From: Pelagimonas sp050633425
GTDB taxonomy: Bacteria > Pseudomonadota > Alphaproteobacteria > Rhodobacterales > Rhodobacteraceae
Length of the DNA stretch: 64,000 nucleotides
Direction: 5' to 3'
Assembly (NCBI RefSeq): GCF_050633425.1
Contig: NZ_JBOEGM010000026.1
Coordinates: forward strand, 1 to 64,000
A program made the translations under genes and the position numbers. The notes below the pieces were generated by a model. The model did no database searches, had not been told where the DNA came from, and worked only from the letters and a program-made list of their open reading frames with translations. How positions within the stretch are numbered: position 1 is the first letter of the stretch; every line of letters begins with the position of its first letter. This document shows positions 57,162 through 64,000 of this stretch, piece after piece.

Positions 57162-58607
57162 TTATCGCAAGCTAAAGAGGCTGAGCCGGTCGACCGTTAT
57201 CTCCGAACTGCTGCCCCCGGATTGGGCCAGCCGCACTTCAAGCTCGGTTATTGTCGCGCCATCCTGACCTTGCATGTCCCTGACTTTGTCGGTGATTTCG
57301 ATCGTCGCAGACAGCCCGTTGCCAGCATGCGGGCCTTCGGTGGACGTGGCTTTGCCCAGCCCGAAAAAGGCGATGGTTTCGGAGAAAGCATCGTCGCTTG
57401 CGGGGGCCGAAACACGTACGGTAACAACACCGCTGGCACCGATTCCGCGCACACCTTCGACATTTAGGTAAAGCCTCTCCTTGGGGGCCGCTGCAAGCGC
57501 CAAGGCCACAGGCGGGGGTGTGGGCGAGAAGGACAGGCTGGCAACAGCCTCGGTGTCCGTGATCGACAAGGGGGCTGCGTTGGCTCCGATCAGAGAAGAG
57601 GCGCGACCGGACGGCTGCGAGGCTGTGGCCATGGCGACGCCAACGGTCGGGGCAATGCCTGTGCCGCTTGAGAGATTGTCGTAAGTTGGTGCCAGCCGGG
57701 CACCGGGCAGGGTGTCTTCGGGGGTAAATGTCACCAAGTTTGCGGTTGAGCTTGGCATGGTGAATTGCCGGGGAAACGGGCCGTTTCGCCAATGAATGCT
57801 TGCTTCCTGACCGTTATTCGCGTCGGTCATCCAAGCGGCCCAAAGCCGGTCAATGTTGCAGTGATGGACCCAAAAGATCGGATCAAGCGCGGCAAAGTCA
57901 GGGTCATACATCCAACCCGCCGGTTGAGGCGAATTATCTCCACCAATCATGACATGCACAAAGTTGTGCGGATTGTTTTCGATGGCTCCATAGGCGTTGC
58001 CGGATTGATTGAAGCCACTGATTGGACCACCATATCCAAGGGTTCCGGGAATGGCTGTATAAACGCTGTTGGTGCTTTGCGAGACCAAGGAGATGTCGGT
58101 GCCATTGGTCCAGGGCACCGGTCCCAGGGTGGTCAGCGGCCCTCGGGTCGCTTGGGCCAGCGGGTTTGGCACGTTGTCACCGGGAATGGTGGCGTCCAGG
58201 AACTCTTGCGGAATGTTGCGCGCGTTTGGATCAGATGCGTTAAGATAGTTCCAATAGGGCAAGGCCCAATCGGCAGGCCCACCCTGCGCCGCGATCCACG
58301 CCCCCAGAATTTCCTCAAACGCCGCAAGATACCCTCGGTGCCACGGCAAAAAGAACCAGCCGGCATGCTGGCACTGATTGAACATCAAGCGCATTTCCTG
58401 TTGGCTAGGCACTGCTGTGCTGGCTGGAATGATGTTTTGGTCGATCCAACCCTGCGGGTTCATTCCGTGAATGGCGGCAAGGTAAGTCCAACTGGTCGTC
58501 ACATTGAGGTCGAGCGAGCGGGCTGCGCCTACGGCTCTGGCATACCAGATCATCGTGTCGGACCAAGGCCCGTCTAAGGATGCAATGTCTTGTCTCGTTC
58601 CGGCCAT
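57162..58607 (-). CDS. Tyrosinase-type copper phenol oxidase with C-terminal extension
   Basis: 481 aa. The type-3 copper centre is complete. Copper A: H47 (AAIHG), H81 (CQHAG) and H90 (PWHRG), with C79 two residues before H81, which might form a thioether. Copper B: H214 and H218 (NPHNFVH) and the HH pair at 248-249 (FWVHHCNIDRLW). Catalytic domain spans about residues 1-300; a beta-rich tail follows (about 350-481), resembling C-terminal shielding domains of plant and some bacterial polyphenol oxidases. There is no signal peptide. It would hydroxylate or oxidise phenols to quinones. ACGGAG precedes the ATG. Confidence 0.9.
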   Translation of the reverse strand: MAGTRQDIASLDGPWSDTMIWYARAVGAARSLDLNVTTSWTYLAAIHGMNPQGWIDQNIIPASTAVPSQQEMRLMFNQCQHAGWFFLPWHRGYLAAFEEILGAWIAAQGGPADWALPYWNYLNASDPNARNIPQEFLDATIPGDNVPNPLAQATRGPLTTLGPVPWTNGTDISLVSQSTNSVYTAIPGTLGYGGPISGFNQSGNAYGAIENNPHNFVHVMIGGDNSPQPAGWMYDPDFAALDPIFWVHHCNIDRLWAAWMTDANNGQEASIHWRNGPFPRQFTMPSSTANLVTFTPEDTLPGARLAPTYDNLSSGTGIAPTVGVAMATASQPSGRASSLIGANAAPLSITDTEAVASLSFSPTPPPVALALAAAPKERLYLNVEGVRGIGASGVVTVRVSAPASDDAFSETIAFFGLGKATSTEGPHAGNGLSATIEITDKVRDMQGQDGATITELEVRLAQSGGSSSEITVDRLSLFSLR

Positions 58608-58758
58608 AACTAATACTCCGTTAAAAAATCAAAATTTAGGTCGTCAAAAGTCACTTGCTGTCGGTCAATAAGTCCTGTTCCCTTGGAAACAGGTGGTTTT
58701 GGTGCTGGCGCAAATAAGGGCCGGGCGGAAGGACGTGGCCCTGCGCAGCAGCTAAATT

Positions 58759-59046
58759 TTACATCTCGTCGATCAAATCCAAGACGTCTGGCGGCAATTG
58801 ATCTTCGCGCAGCTCAAATTGGTGCTGTGCGTTTTTCTCATCGGTTACCGTGATGCGGTAAGTCATTAAATCCGCCGCCCCGGAATGCTTGTCCTCGTTA
58901 ACAAGCGACGCAAGTTCTCGTGGGTCAAACGCTGCGCAATAGGCTTCACGTTTGGGTTCCGAGACCGAGGACAGATCCAACACCTTGTCCTGACGGGTTG
59001 CGGCAATTCCGGCAAAGCCACCGCTGGATGATATTTCGATCATCAT
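58759..59046 (-). CDS. Emfourin-type inhibitor of M4 metalloproteases
   Basis: About 95 aa, small and acidic, with no signal peptide. IEISSSGGFAGIAATRQDKVLDL is the emfourin N-terminal pattern, and ITVTDEKNAQHQFELREDQLPPDVLDLIDEM the C-terminal one. In Serratia proteamaculans emfourin is encoded beside protealysin and inhibits it tightly. Here it lies 54 bases downstream of the M4 protease gene, the same pairing. Two Met codons (59046 and 59043) are possible starts; a longer frame from 59085 has no ribosome binding site. Confidence 0.84.
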   Translation of the reverse strand: MMIEISSSGGFAGIAATRQDKVLDLSSVSEPKREAYCAAFDPRELASLVNEDKHSGAADLMTYRITVTDEKNAQHQFELREDQLPPDVLDLIDEM

Positions 59047-59100
59047 TGCCAAACATCCCGCCGTTGTTGAAATAAAACATCCCATGACATCACTATGAGA

Positions 59101-60201
59101 TCAGATTGCGATGCCGACAAGGCGCCACGCACGGCGCAACATCAACATCTCATAGCTTCCCGATCCGTGGAGTTCGATCGCCGCATCCAAAGTCTGAGCC
59201 GCCCAATCGCCAAATGTGGCCATTGGATTGTTGAGCTTTTGCAAAGCCCTGTACCAGATGTGCCCCGGCTTTTCCCAAGCGTGGCCACCTAAATACATGC
59301 AATATAGGTAAAACGCGTGATTGGGGATGCCGGAATTGATGTGAACGCCTCCGTTGTCATCCGTGGTGTTTACAAAGAAATCCATATGATAGGGCTGCGG
59401 GTCTTGGCCCAATAGCGCATCGGAATACGCCGTTCCCGGTGCCTTGATGCTACGAAGCGCGATGCCGTTGATATCCGGCCCCAAAATGCCTTTCCCCATC
59501 AGCCAGTCGGCCTCATAGACGTCTTGCTGCATCTGGCGCTGGGCGGTCATAGTGCCGAAAACGTCGGAAATGCTTTCGTTCAACGCCCCCGATTGGCCTT
59601 GATATATCAGACCGCCGGAAAACTGGACGACACCATGGGACATTTCATGGCCGATGATCGACAGTTCGGTAAATGTCGTGAAGATCTCTCCGTCGCCATC
59701 GCCATAAGCCATCTGTTGGCCGTTCCAAAACGCGTTGTTGTAGTTGCGGCGATGATGGACTGTGGCGCTGAGGGGAAGGCCGTTCCCGTCCAAAGAGTTG
59801 CGGCCAAATTCCTCGGAATACAGCTCAAACACAACGCCCGCGCCATCATAGGCCCTGTCGACTTCGGCGTCATTTGTCGGTGGCTCGCCTTCGGATCGGG
59901 CGGGTGTCCCGGGCAGGGATGCCTTGCGATTCCCATCGTAAATGCGACGTTCGCAGACATGCGGGGCAGCGGTGGGCTGTGCCATAGCGCTGGTCACAAA
60001 TGTCCCATGATGCCCGGTTTCGGCGACCATGGCCCCAGAGCTACGCGCTGCGCGTTCCTCTCGGACGTCTTCGTTTTGCTTGAGCATGGACTGGGCCATT
60101 TTCTGGATCGATGAATCGCCGCGCATGGCCAAAACGCGGAGCATATGAGGAGGAACAATGCAGTTAATTGGATTATGAGAACAGTTTGATAAATCGCACA
60201 T
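59101..60201 (-). CDS. Protealysin-like M4 family metalloprotease
   Basis: 366 aa. The zinc site is complete: HEMSH at 185-189 (GHEMSHGVV) and the third ligand E209 in GALNESISDVFG. The N-terminus is a short propeptide with PPHML at 17-21, the PPL-type motif of protealysin-like precursors, rather than a long thermolysin FTP prodomain. No Sec signal is visible, as in other protealysins, which are secreted or act inside cells by unclear means. The catalytic and C-terminal alpha domain are complete. GAAAGG precedes the ATG. It heads the four-gene minus-strand cassette. Confidence 0.9.
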   Translation of the reverse strand: MCDLSNCSHNPINCIVPPHMLRVLAMRGDSSIQKMAQSMLKQNEDVREERAARSSGAMVAETGHHGTFVTSAMAQPTAAPHVCERRIYDGNRKASLPGTPARSEGEPPTNDAEVDRAYDGAGVVFELYSEEFGRNSLDGNGLPLSATVHHRRNYNNAFWNGQQMAYGDGDGEIFTTFTELSIIGHEMSHGVVQFSGGLIYQGQSGALNESISDVFGTMTAQRQMQQDVYEADWLMGKGILGPDINGIALRSIKAPGTAYSDALLGQDPQPYHMDFFVNTTDDNGGVHINSGIPNHAFYLYCMYLGGHAWEKPGHIWYRALQKLNNPMATFGDWAAQTLDAAIELHGSGSYEMLMLRRAWRLVGIAI

Positions 60202-60257
60202 TTTAAAAACCTTTCAAAAATACACGATGATAATACCACAAATTGCCAAAATCTCCG

Positions 60258-60273
60258 AATCAGACACCTGATT
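60258..60273. promoter_or_regulatory. Short palindrome upstream of the protease gene, possible operator
   Basis: AATCAG (60258-60263) and CTGATT (60268-60273) face each other across ACAC, 57 bases before the protealysin-like start codon in an AT-rich segment. It is the only clear dyad there. Regulatory function is a guess from position. Confidence 0.35.
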
Positions 60274-60446
60274 GTTGCGCGAAATGTCGCCTTGCGGCGG
60301 AACATTGCCCCATCAGACCCTGTTGCTGCATTTGCAGATCGGATCGGGGGCAGATATGTGATCGGTTGAAAATCTGCCCAAGATTCAAGGCAACCGGGGT
60401 GTGAATGGGGGGCAATCGGCATGTTATTTTACCAGAGCACCACTCA

Positions 60447-60878
60447 ATGATCGCTTATCTTGGCCTGTTCGCATCGGCGCTGTTGGCGGCAACGGTTTTA
60501 CCAATGCAATCCGAAGCGGTTTTGGTTGGCCTGCTGATAACCTCTGACCATGCGATTGTCGGTCTGCTCATCGTGGCGACGCTGGGCAATGTCTTGGGGT
60601 CGGTGATCAATTGGTATGTCGGGCGCTTTGCGCTAAAGTTCAAAGACCGACGTTGGTTCCCGGCCTCTGACCGGCAACTTGAGCGCGCAGAAACCTGGTA
60701 TCGTCGGTATGGGCGCTGGTCTTTGCTCGCGAGTTGGGTGCCAATTGTGGGCGATCCGCTCACGGTTGTGGCAGGTGTTTTGCGTGAGCCTCTGGGGTCA
60801 TTTGTCCTGCTGGTCACCGTGGCCAAGGCGGGCCGGTACTTGGTTCTCGCGGCGATTACTCTGGCTTGGTTTAGATGA
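60447..60878 (+). CDS. YqaA family membrane protein (DedA-like)
   Basis: 143 aa with about four helices. LFASALLAATVLPMQSEAVLVGL, LGNVLGSVINWYVGRF and YGRWSLLASWVPIVGDPLTVVAGVL are the YqaA/DedA-type features, a small branch of the SNARE-associated/VTT family of membrane transport proteins. Its substrate is not known. It is divergent from the protealysin cassette; no strong ribosome binding site is visible. Confidence 0.82.
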   Translation: MIAYLGLFASALLAATVLPMQSEAVLVGLLITSDHAIVGLLIVATLGNVLGSVINWYVGRFALKFKDRRWFPASDRQLERAETWYRRYGRWSLLASWVPIVGDPLTVVAGVLREPLGSFVLLVTVAKAGRYLVLAAITLAWFR

Positions 60879-61212
60879 GCTAAGTCGCGTTTTGAAATCG
60901 AAATTTAGGGCCATAAACCCACGTCGAATCCGGCTATGCGGGTCGTGAACCCACCTAGATTTTGTCGTTGTATTTTGCGCTGCCTGTTCTCCAAATTCCG
61001 GGGATTGGATCACGGAACATGAGCCTGTCGTCAAAGCGAGCGGGACGCCAAACTTGGCGGCAAACCCCTACCGCAGACCTCCCGGCACAACTGCGCTTAG
61101 GGGGGCGGTCAACCAACATCATTTCGGCGCGCAGGCAGGGGGGCGATACTGCGCATGCGCCCGGCCCCCAAATGCAGCACCGGAGATTTTGGACCTGGGT
61201 CGCACCAAGGGT
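60879..61212. other. Intergenic region with no gene seen
   Basis: Between the YqaA-like gene and uvrB, which converge here, I find no coding sequence with a ribosome binding site. A GGGGGC/GCCCCC dyad around a GCGCATGCGC palindrome (about 61139-61168) is the only notable structure; it lacks a T tract. Confidence 0.5.
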
Positions 61213-63408
61213 TTAGCGCGACCGTCTCTTGACCCCGCCACGTTGTCCCGGACGGCCTGCGGTGGATCGACCACGTGACTTGACCGCCGCATCAGACGCA
61301 GCCTCGACGGCCGATTGGCGTGCCAAAGGGTCATCTGCGACTGCGAGATCGACGGCCTCAAGCCGCTTGACCTCATCACGCAACCGCGCCGCCTCTTCAA
61401 ACTCAAGGTTTTCGGCGGCCTTGCGCATATCATTGCGAAGCCCCTCCAAGACGGTTTGCAAGTTGCCGCCAGCGTGGCCCTTGTCGATCTTGGCGGTGAC
61501 ACGCGACTGATCGGTATCCCCTTGGTAAAGTCCGGCCAGAATATCTTCGACATTCTTTTTCACCGTTGCAGGCGTGATGCCGTGTTCGAGATTATAGGCT
61601 TCTTGCTTGGCGCGGCGGCGGTTGGTTTCGCCGATCGCGCGTTCCATCGAACCGGTTATACGATCTGCATACATAATCACCCGGCCATCGGCGTTCCGCG
61701 CGGCGCGGCCAATGGTTTGCACCAGAGATGTTTCCGAGCGCAAGAACCCCTCCTTGTCCGCATCCAGAATCGCTACCAACCCGCATTCTGGAATGTCCAA
61801 ACCCTCTCGCAACAGGTTGATGCCGATCAGGACGTCGAAGGCCCCAAGCCGCAAATCACGCAGGATTTCGATCCGTTCAATCGTGTCGATATCAGAGTGC
61901 ATGTAGCGCACTTTGATGCCTTGTTCGTGCAAGTATTCGGTCAAATCCTCAGCCATGCGTTTGGTCAGCGTGGTGACCAACGTCCGCATGCCTTCGGCTG
62001 TTACCTTGCGGATTTCATCAAGGACATCATCAACTTGCATCTCTACCGGGCGAATTTCCACTGGTGGGTCAAGCAACCCGGTTGGGCGGATCACCTGTTC
62101 GGTAAACACACCGCCCGATTGTTCGAGCTCCCAGGATGCAGGGGTCGCAGACACAAAGATAGATTGCGGGCGCATCGCGTCCCACTCTTCGAATTTGAGC
62201 GGACGGTTATCCATGCAAGATGGTAACCGGAACCCGTGTTCCGACAGTGTGAATTTGCGGCGGTAGTCACCTTTGTACATCCCGCCAATTTGCGGAACAG
62301 ACACGTGGGATTCATCCGCAAAAACAATAGCATGATCGGGGATGAATTCGAAAAGTGTCGGGGGCGGCTCGCCCGGTGCGCGCCCAGTTAAGTAACGTGA
62401 ATAGTTCTCAATCCCGTTGCAGACCCCGGTCGCTTCCAGCATTTCGAGATCAAAATTGCAGCGCTGTTCAAGCCGCTGCGCTTCGAGCAATTTGCCGTCG
62501 TTCACCAGCTGGTCGAGCCGCTGGCGCAGCTCTTTTTTGATGCCAATGATGGCCTGCTGCATCGTCGGTTTCGGCGTCACATAGTGAGAATTCGCATAGA
62601 GGCGGATTTGCTCAAACGTATCGGTCTTTACCCCGGTGAGCGGGTCAAATTCTGTAATTGCTTCTAGTTCTTCTCCAAAAAACGACAGTTTCCAAGCGCG
62701 GTCCTCAAGGTGAGCGGGCCAAATTTCCAAACTGTCGCCGCGCACCCGGAAGGTGCCACGTTGAAACGCCTGATCATTGCGTTTGTATTGCTGGGCGACC
62801 AGATCGGCGATGACCTTGCGCTGGTCGTATTCTTTGCCAGCGTGCAGATCCTGCGTCATCGCACCGTAGGTTTCCACCGATCCGATACCATAAATGCATG
62901 ACACAGAGGCGACGATAATCACGTCGTCACGCTCCAAGAGAGCCCGCGTGGCCGAGTGGCGCATCCGGTCAATTTGGTCGTTAATCTGGCTTTCTTTTTC
63001 GATATAGGTGTCCGACCGGGCGACATAGGCCTCGGGCTGATAATAGTCGTAGAAAGACACAAAATACTCGACAGCGTTATCTGGAAAGAACCCTTTGAAT
63101 TCGCCGTAAAGCTGAGCCGCCAATGTCTTGTTGGGTGCCAAAATAATGGCGGGGCGCTGAGTTTCCTCAATCACCTTGGCCATCGTGAATGTTTTACCCG
63201 TGCCGGTGGCCCCAAGCAAAACTTGGGCCCGGTCGCCGTCTCGAATCCCTTCGGACAATTCGACAATCGCCGTCGGCTGATCCCCAGCGGGGCTGAATTC
63301 AGTGTGCAAAATGAATTGCTTGCCACCTTCCAACTTTTCCCGTTCTTTCACGTCGGGTGCCGGTGAGTGCAAAAAAGCTTCGGTTTTGTCGGAATGGGCG
63401 TAAGGCAT
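61213..63408 (-). CDS. uvrB: Excinuclease ABC subunit B
   Basis: 731 aa. It is the damage-verification helicase of nucleotide excision repair. Walker A GATGTGKTFTMAKVIEE, the damage-clamping beta-hairpin region YYQPEAYVARSDTYIEK, DADKEGFLRSETSLVQTIGRAARN and a C-terminal UVR domain (NLEFEEAARLRDEVKRLEAVD, binding UvrA/UvrC) are complete. The tail is extended and basic (RSTAGRPGQRGGVKRRSR). A near-perfect alphaproteobacterial LexA box lies 17 bases before the start codon, so SOS induction is likely. Confidence 0.97.
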   Translation of the reverse strand: MPYAHSDKTEAFLHSPAPDVKEREKLEGGKQFILHTEFSPAGDQPTAIVELSEGIRDGDRAQVLLGATGTGKTFTMAKVIEETQRPAIILAPNKTLAAQLYGEFKGFFPDNAVEYFVSFYDYYQPEAYVARSDTYIEKESQINDQIDRMRHSATRALLERDDVIIVASVSCIYGIGSVETYGAMTQDLHAGKEYDQRKVIADLVAQQYKRNDQAFQRGTFRVRGDSLEIWPAHLEDRAWKLSFFGEELEAITEFDPLTGVKTDTFEQIRLYANSHYVTPKPTMQQAIIGIKKELRQRLDQLVNDGKLLEAQRLEQRCNFDLEMLEATGVCNGIENYSRYLTGRAPGEPPPTLFEFIPDHAIVFADESHVSVPQIGGMYKGDYRRKFTLSEHGFRLPSCMDNRPLKFEEWDAMRPQSIFVSATPASWELEQSGGVFTEQVIRPTGLLDPPVEIRPVEMQVDDVLDEIRKVTAEGMRTLVTTLTKRMAEDLTEYLHEQGIKVRYMHSDIDTIERIEILRDLRLGAFDVLIGINLLREGLDIPECGLVAILDADKEGFLRSETSLVQTIGRAARNADGRVIMYADRITGSMERAIGETNRRRAKQEAYNLEHGITPATVKKNVEDILAGLYQGDTDQSRVTAKIDKGHAGGNLQTVLEGLRNDMRKAAENLEFEEAARLRDEVKRLEAVDLAVADDPLARQSAVEAASDAAVKSRGRSTAGRPGQRGGVKRRSR

Positions 63409-63819
63409 GGCGATTCCCGCAGTAGAACAAAAGTAGAATTGTCTTCATTGCGTTGGTTTTCAACCCCTCAAAGCGGTTTGAATGCTGCTTTGCGGCAAGT
63501 ATGTGAAAACAATACAAAATGTCGCAGTTGACCCAAAGTCACCTATTTTCATGTTGTTAGGCGTGAGCAGGCCAAGTCCTGCCGGTTTTGACCCAAAAAG
63601 ACTATTGCGAGAAAGTTTAGGCAAAATGTACCTTTTTCTTAAGCAGATGGTTTGATCGGCATTTGGCGCTGCACCTACCCACCCCTCGCTCCCCGCGGAG
63701 CCTCGCTGATCAAACCGCTGCTTGTCACCCGTATGCAATATGTGACAAATGGGCCTGACTGGGCGCTTGCCCTATGGCCGGGAATCTCAGATAACCGCCT
63801 TTGACGAAGGAGACTCATT
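63409..63819. other. Intergenic region: LexA box and a long imperfect stem, no gene
   Basis: No coding sequence with family features is seen here. It contains the uvrB SOS box at 63425 and, further right, a long-range inverted repeat GGTTTGATC (63649-63657) / GATCAAACC (63708-63716), extended by AGCAG / CTGCT after a bulge, which encloses a GCTCC / GGAGC hairpin (63688-63701). This may be a structured RNA or a promoter-proximal dyad of the complex I subunit gene. Confidence 0.5.
63425..63439 (-). promoter_or_regulatory. Probable LexA (SOS) box of uvrB
   Basis: On the plus strand GAAC-N7-GAAT; on the coding strand of uvrB this reads ATTC-N7-GTTC, matching seven of eight specified bases of the alphaproteobacterial LexA box GTTC-N7-GTTC. 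It is 17 bases from the uvrB start, where a repressor would block transcription or initiation. Confidence 0.65.
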
Positions 63820-64000
63820 ATGCTTGCACGCATTTATCAGCCCGCCAAAACCGCAATGTCCTCTGGTCAGGGCAAAACCAAGGTTTGGGTGTTGGAATTT
63901 GCGCCGGCTTCACGCCGGGAAGTTGATCCGCTGATGGGATGGACGTCGTCGAGCGATACTCAGAGCCAAGTCAAAATGCGTTTTGAAAGCAAAGAGGCGG
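63820..64000 (+). CDS. ETC complex I subunit, NDUFS4-like (5' part)
   Basis: The first 60 codons are present; the gene runs off the window. MLARIYQPAKTAMSSGQGKTKVWVLEF and DPLMGWTSSSDTQSQVKMRFESKE are the NDUFS4/18-kDa accessory-subunit pattern of alphaproteobacterial complex I. This respiratory NADH:quinone oxidoreductase subunit is shared with mitochondria. AAGGAG precedes the ATG by seven bases. Confidence 0.92.
   Translation, partial: MLARIYQPAKTAMSSGQGKTKVWVLEFAPASRREVDPLMGWTSSSDTQSQVKMRFESKEA

Noticed and set aside
60991..61016. Possible second copy of the 14358 palindromic element (CTCCAAATTCC near 60985)
   Set aside because: Only about 11 bases match; the hairpins are not present.

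Overview
The window is ordinary chromosomal DNA of an alphaproteobacterium, almost certainly a Roseobacter-group member of the Rhodobacteraceae. The evidence is protein-level. There is a folK-rpoZ-rsh-DUF2062-pdxJ-acpS-lepB-rnc cluster, a def-def-def-fmt cluster, a choline ABC transporter of the ChoXWV type, a Rhodobacteraceae-type porin, an NDUFS4-like complex I subunit, a DUF2125 protein and a DUF3576 lipoprotein. Coding density is high. I see no insertion sequence, integrase, prophage or CRISPR array.

Layout. 1-46: 3' end of a tRNA with anticodon CAT. 170-691: PagL-like lipid A deacylase, overlapping rnc tail to tail. 688-8386 (minus): a long housekeeping cluster for folate, stringent response, vitamin B6, acyl carrier protein activation, protein secretion and RNA processing. 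8521-13070 (plus): NYN-domain protein, ispH, then a tightly coupled LysE / methyltransferase / rnhA / NUDIX / TRIC run. 13149-14324 (minus): MalY-like C-S lyase, followed by an unusual three-stem palindromic element. 14524-17052: three tandem peptide deformylase genes, the third lacking catalytic residues, then fmt. 17153-20534: two small GlsB-like membrane proteins, a glutathionyl-hydroquinone reductase-like protein, a stand-alone receiver domain and a lytic transglycosylase. 20566-25861: adenine deaminase divergent from the choline transporter, with a perfect palindrome upstream that is probably the BetI operator. 25919-31266: enoyl-CoA hydratase-like protein, two SDRs, DUF2125 and a UbiH-type monooxygenase. 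31372-38554: amidase, DapC-like aminotransferase, ftsK, an unknown gene and lolA. 38578-45545: SLT lipoprotein, hspQ, then a minus-strand cofactor cluster (YggS, MocR regulator, ribF, YcgN, ltaE) and a porin. 45839-53706: DUF3576, glycosyltransferase, leuS-lptE-holA, GST, DUF1244 and N-formylglutamate amidohydrolase. 53878-56294: pyk, a small membrane protein, rpmI and rplT.

The most accessory-looking segment is 56392-60201. This minus-strand cassette encodes a protealysin-type M4 metalloprotease, its emfourin-type inhibitor, a tyrosinase with a C-terminal extension, and a DUF2182/PpoB2-like membrane protein known elsewhere as a tyrosinase copper chaperone. It suggests a copper-loaded and possibly protease-activated phenol oxidase system. 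The window then returns to housekeeping: a YqaA-like membrane protein, uvrB with a probable LexA box, and the start of an NDUFS4-type complex I subunit.

Functions are inferred from recognisable motifs in the translated sequence; no database search was run.
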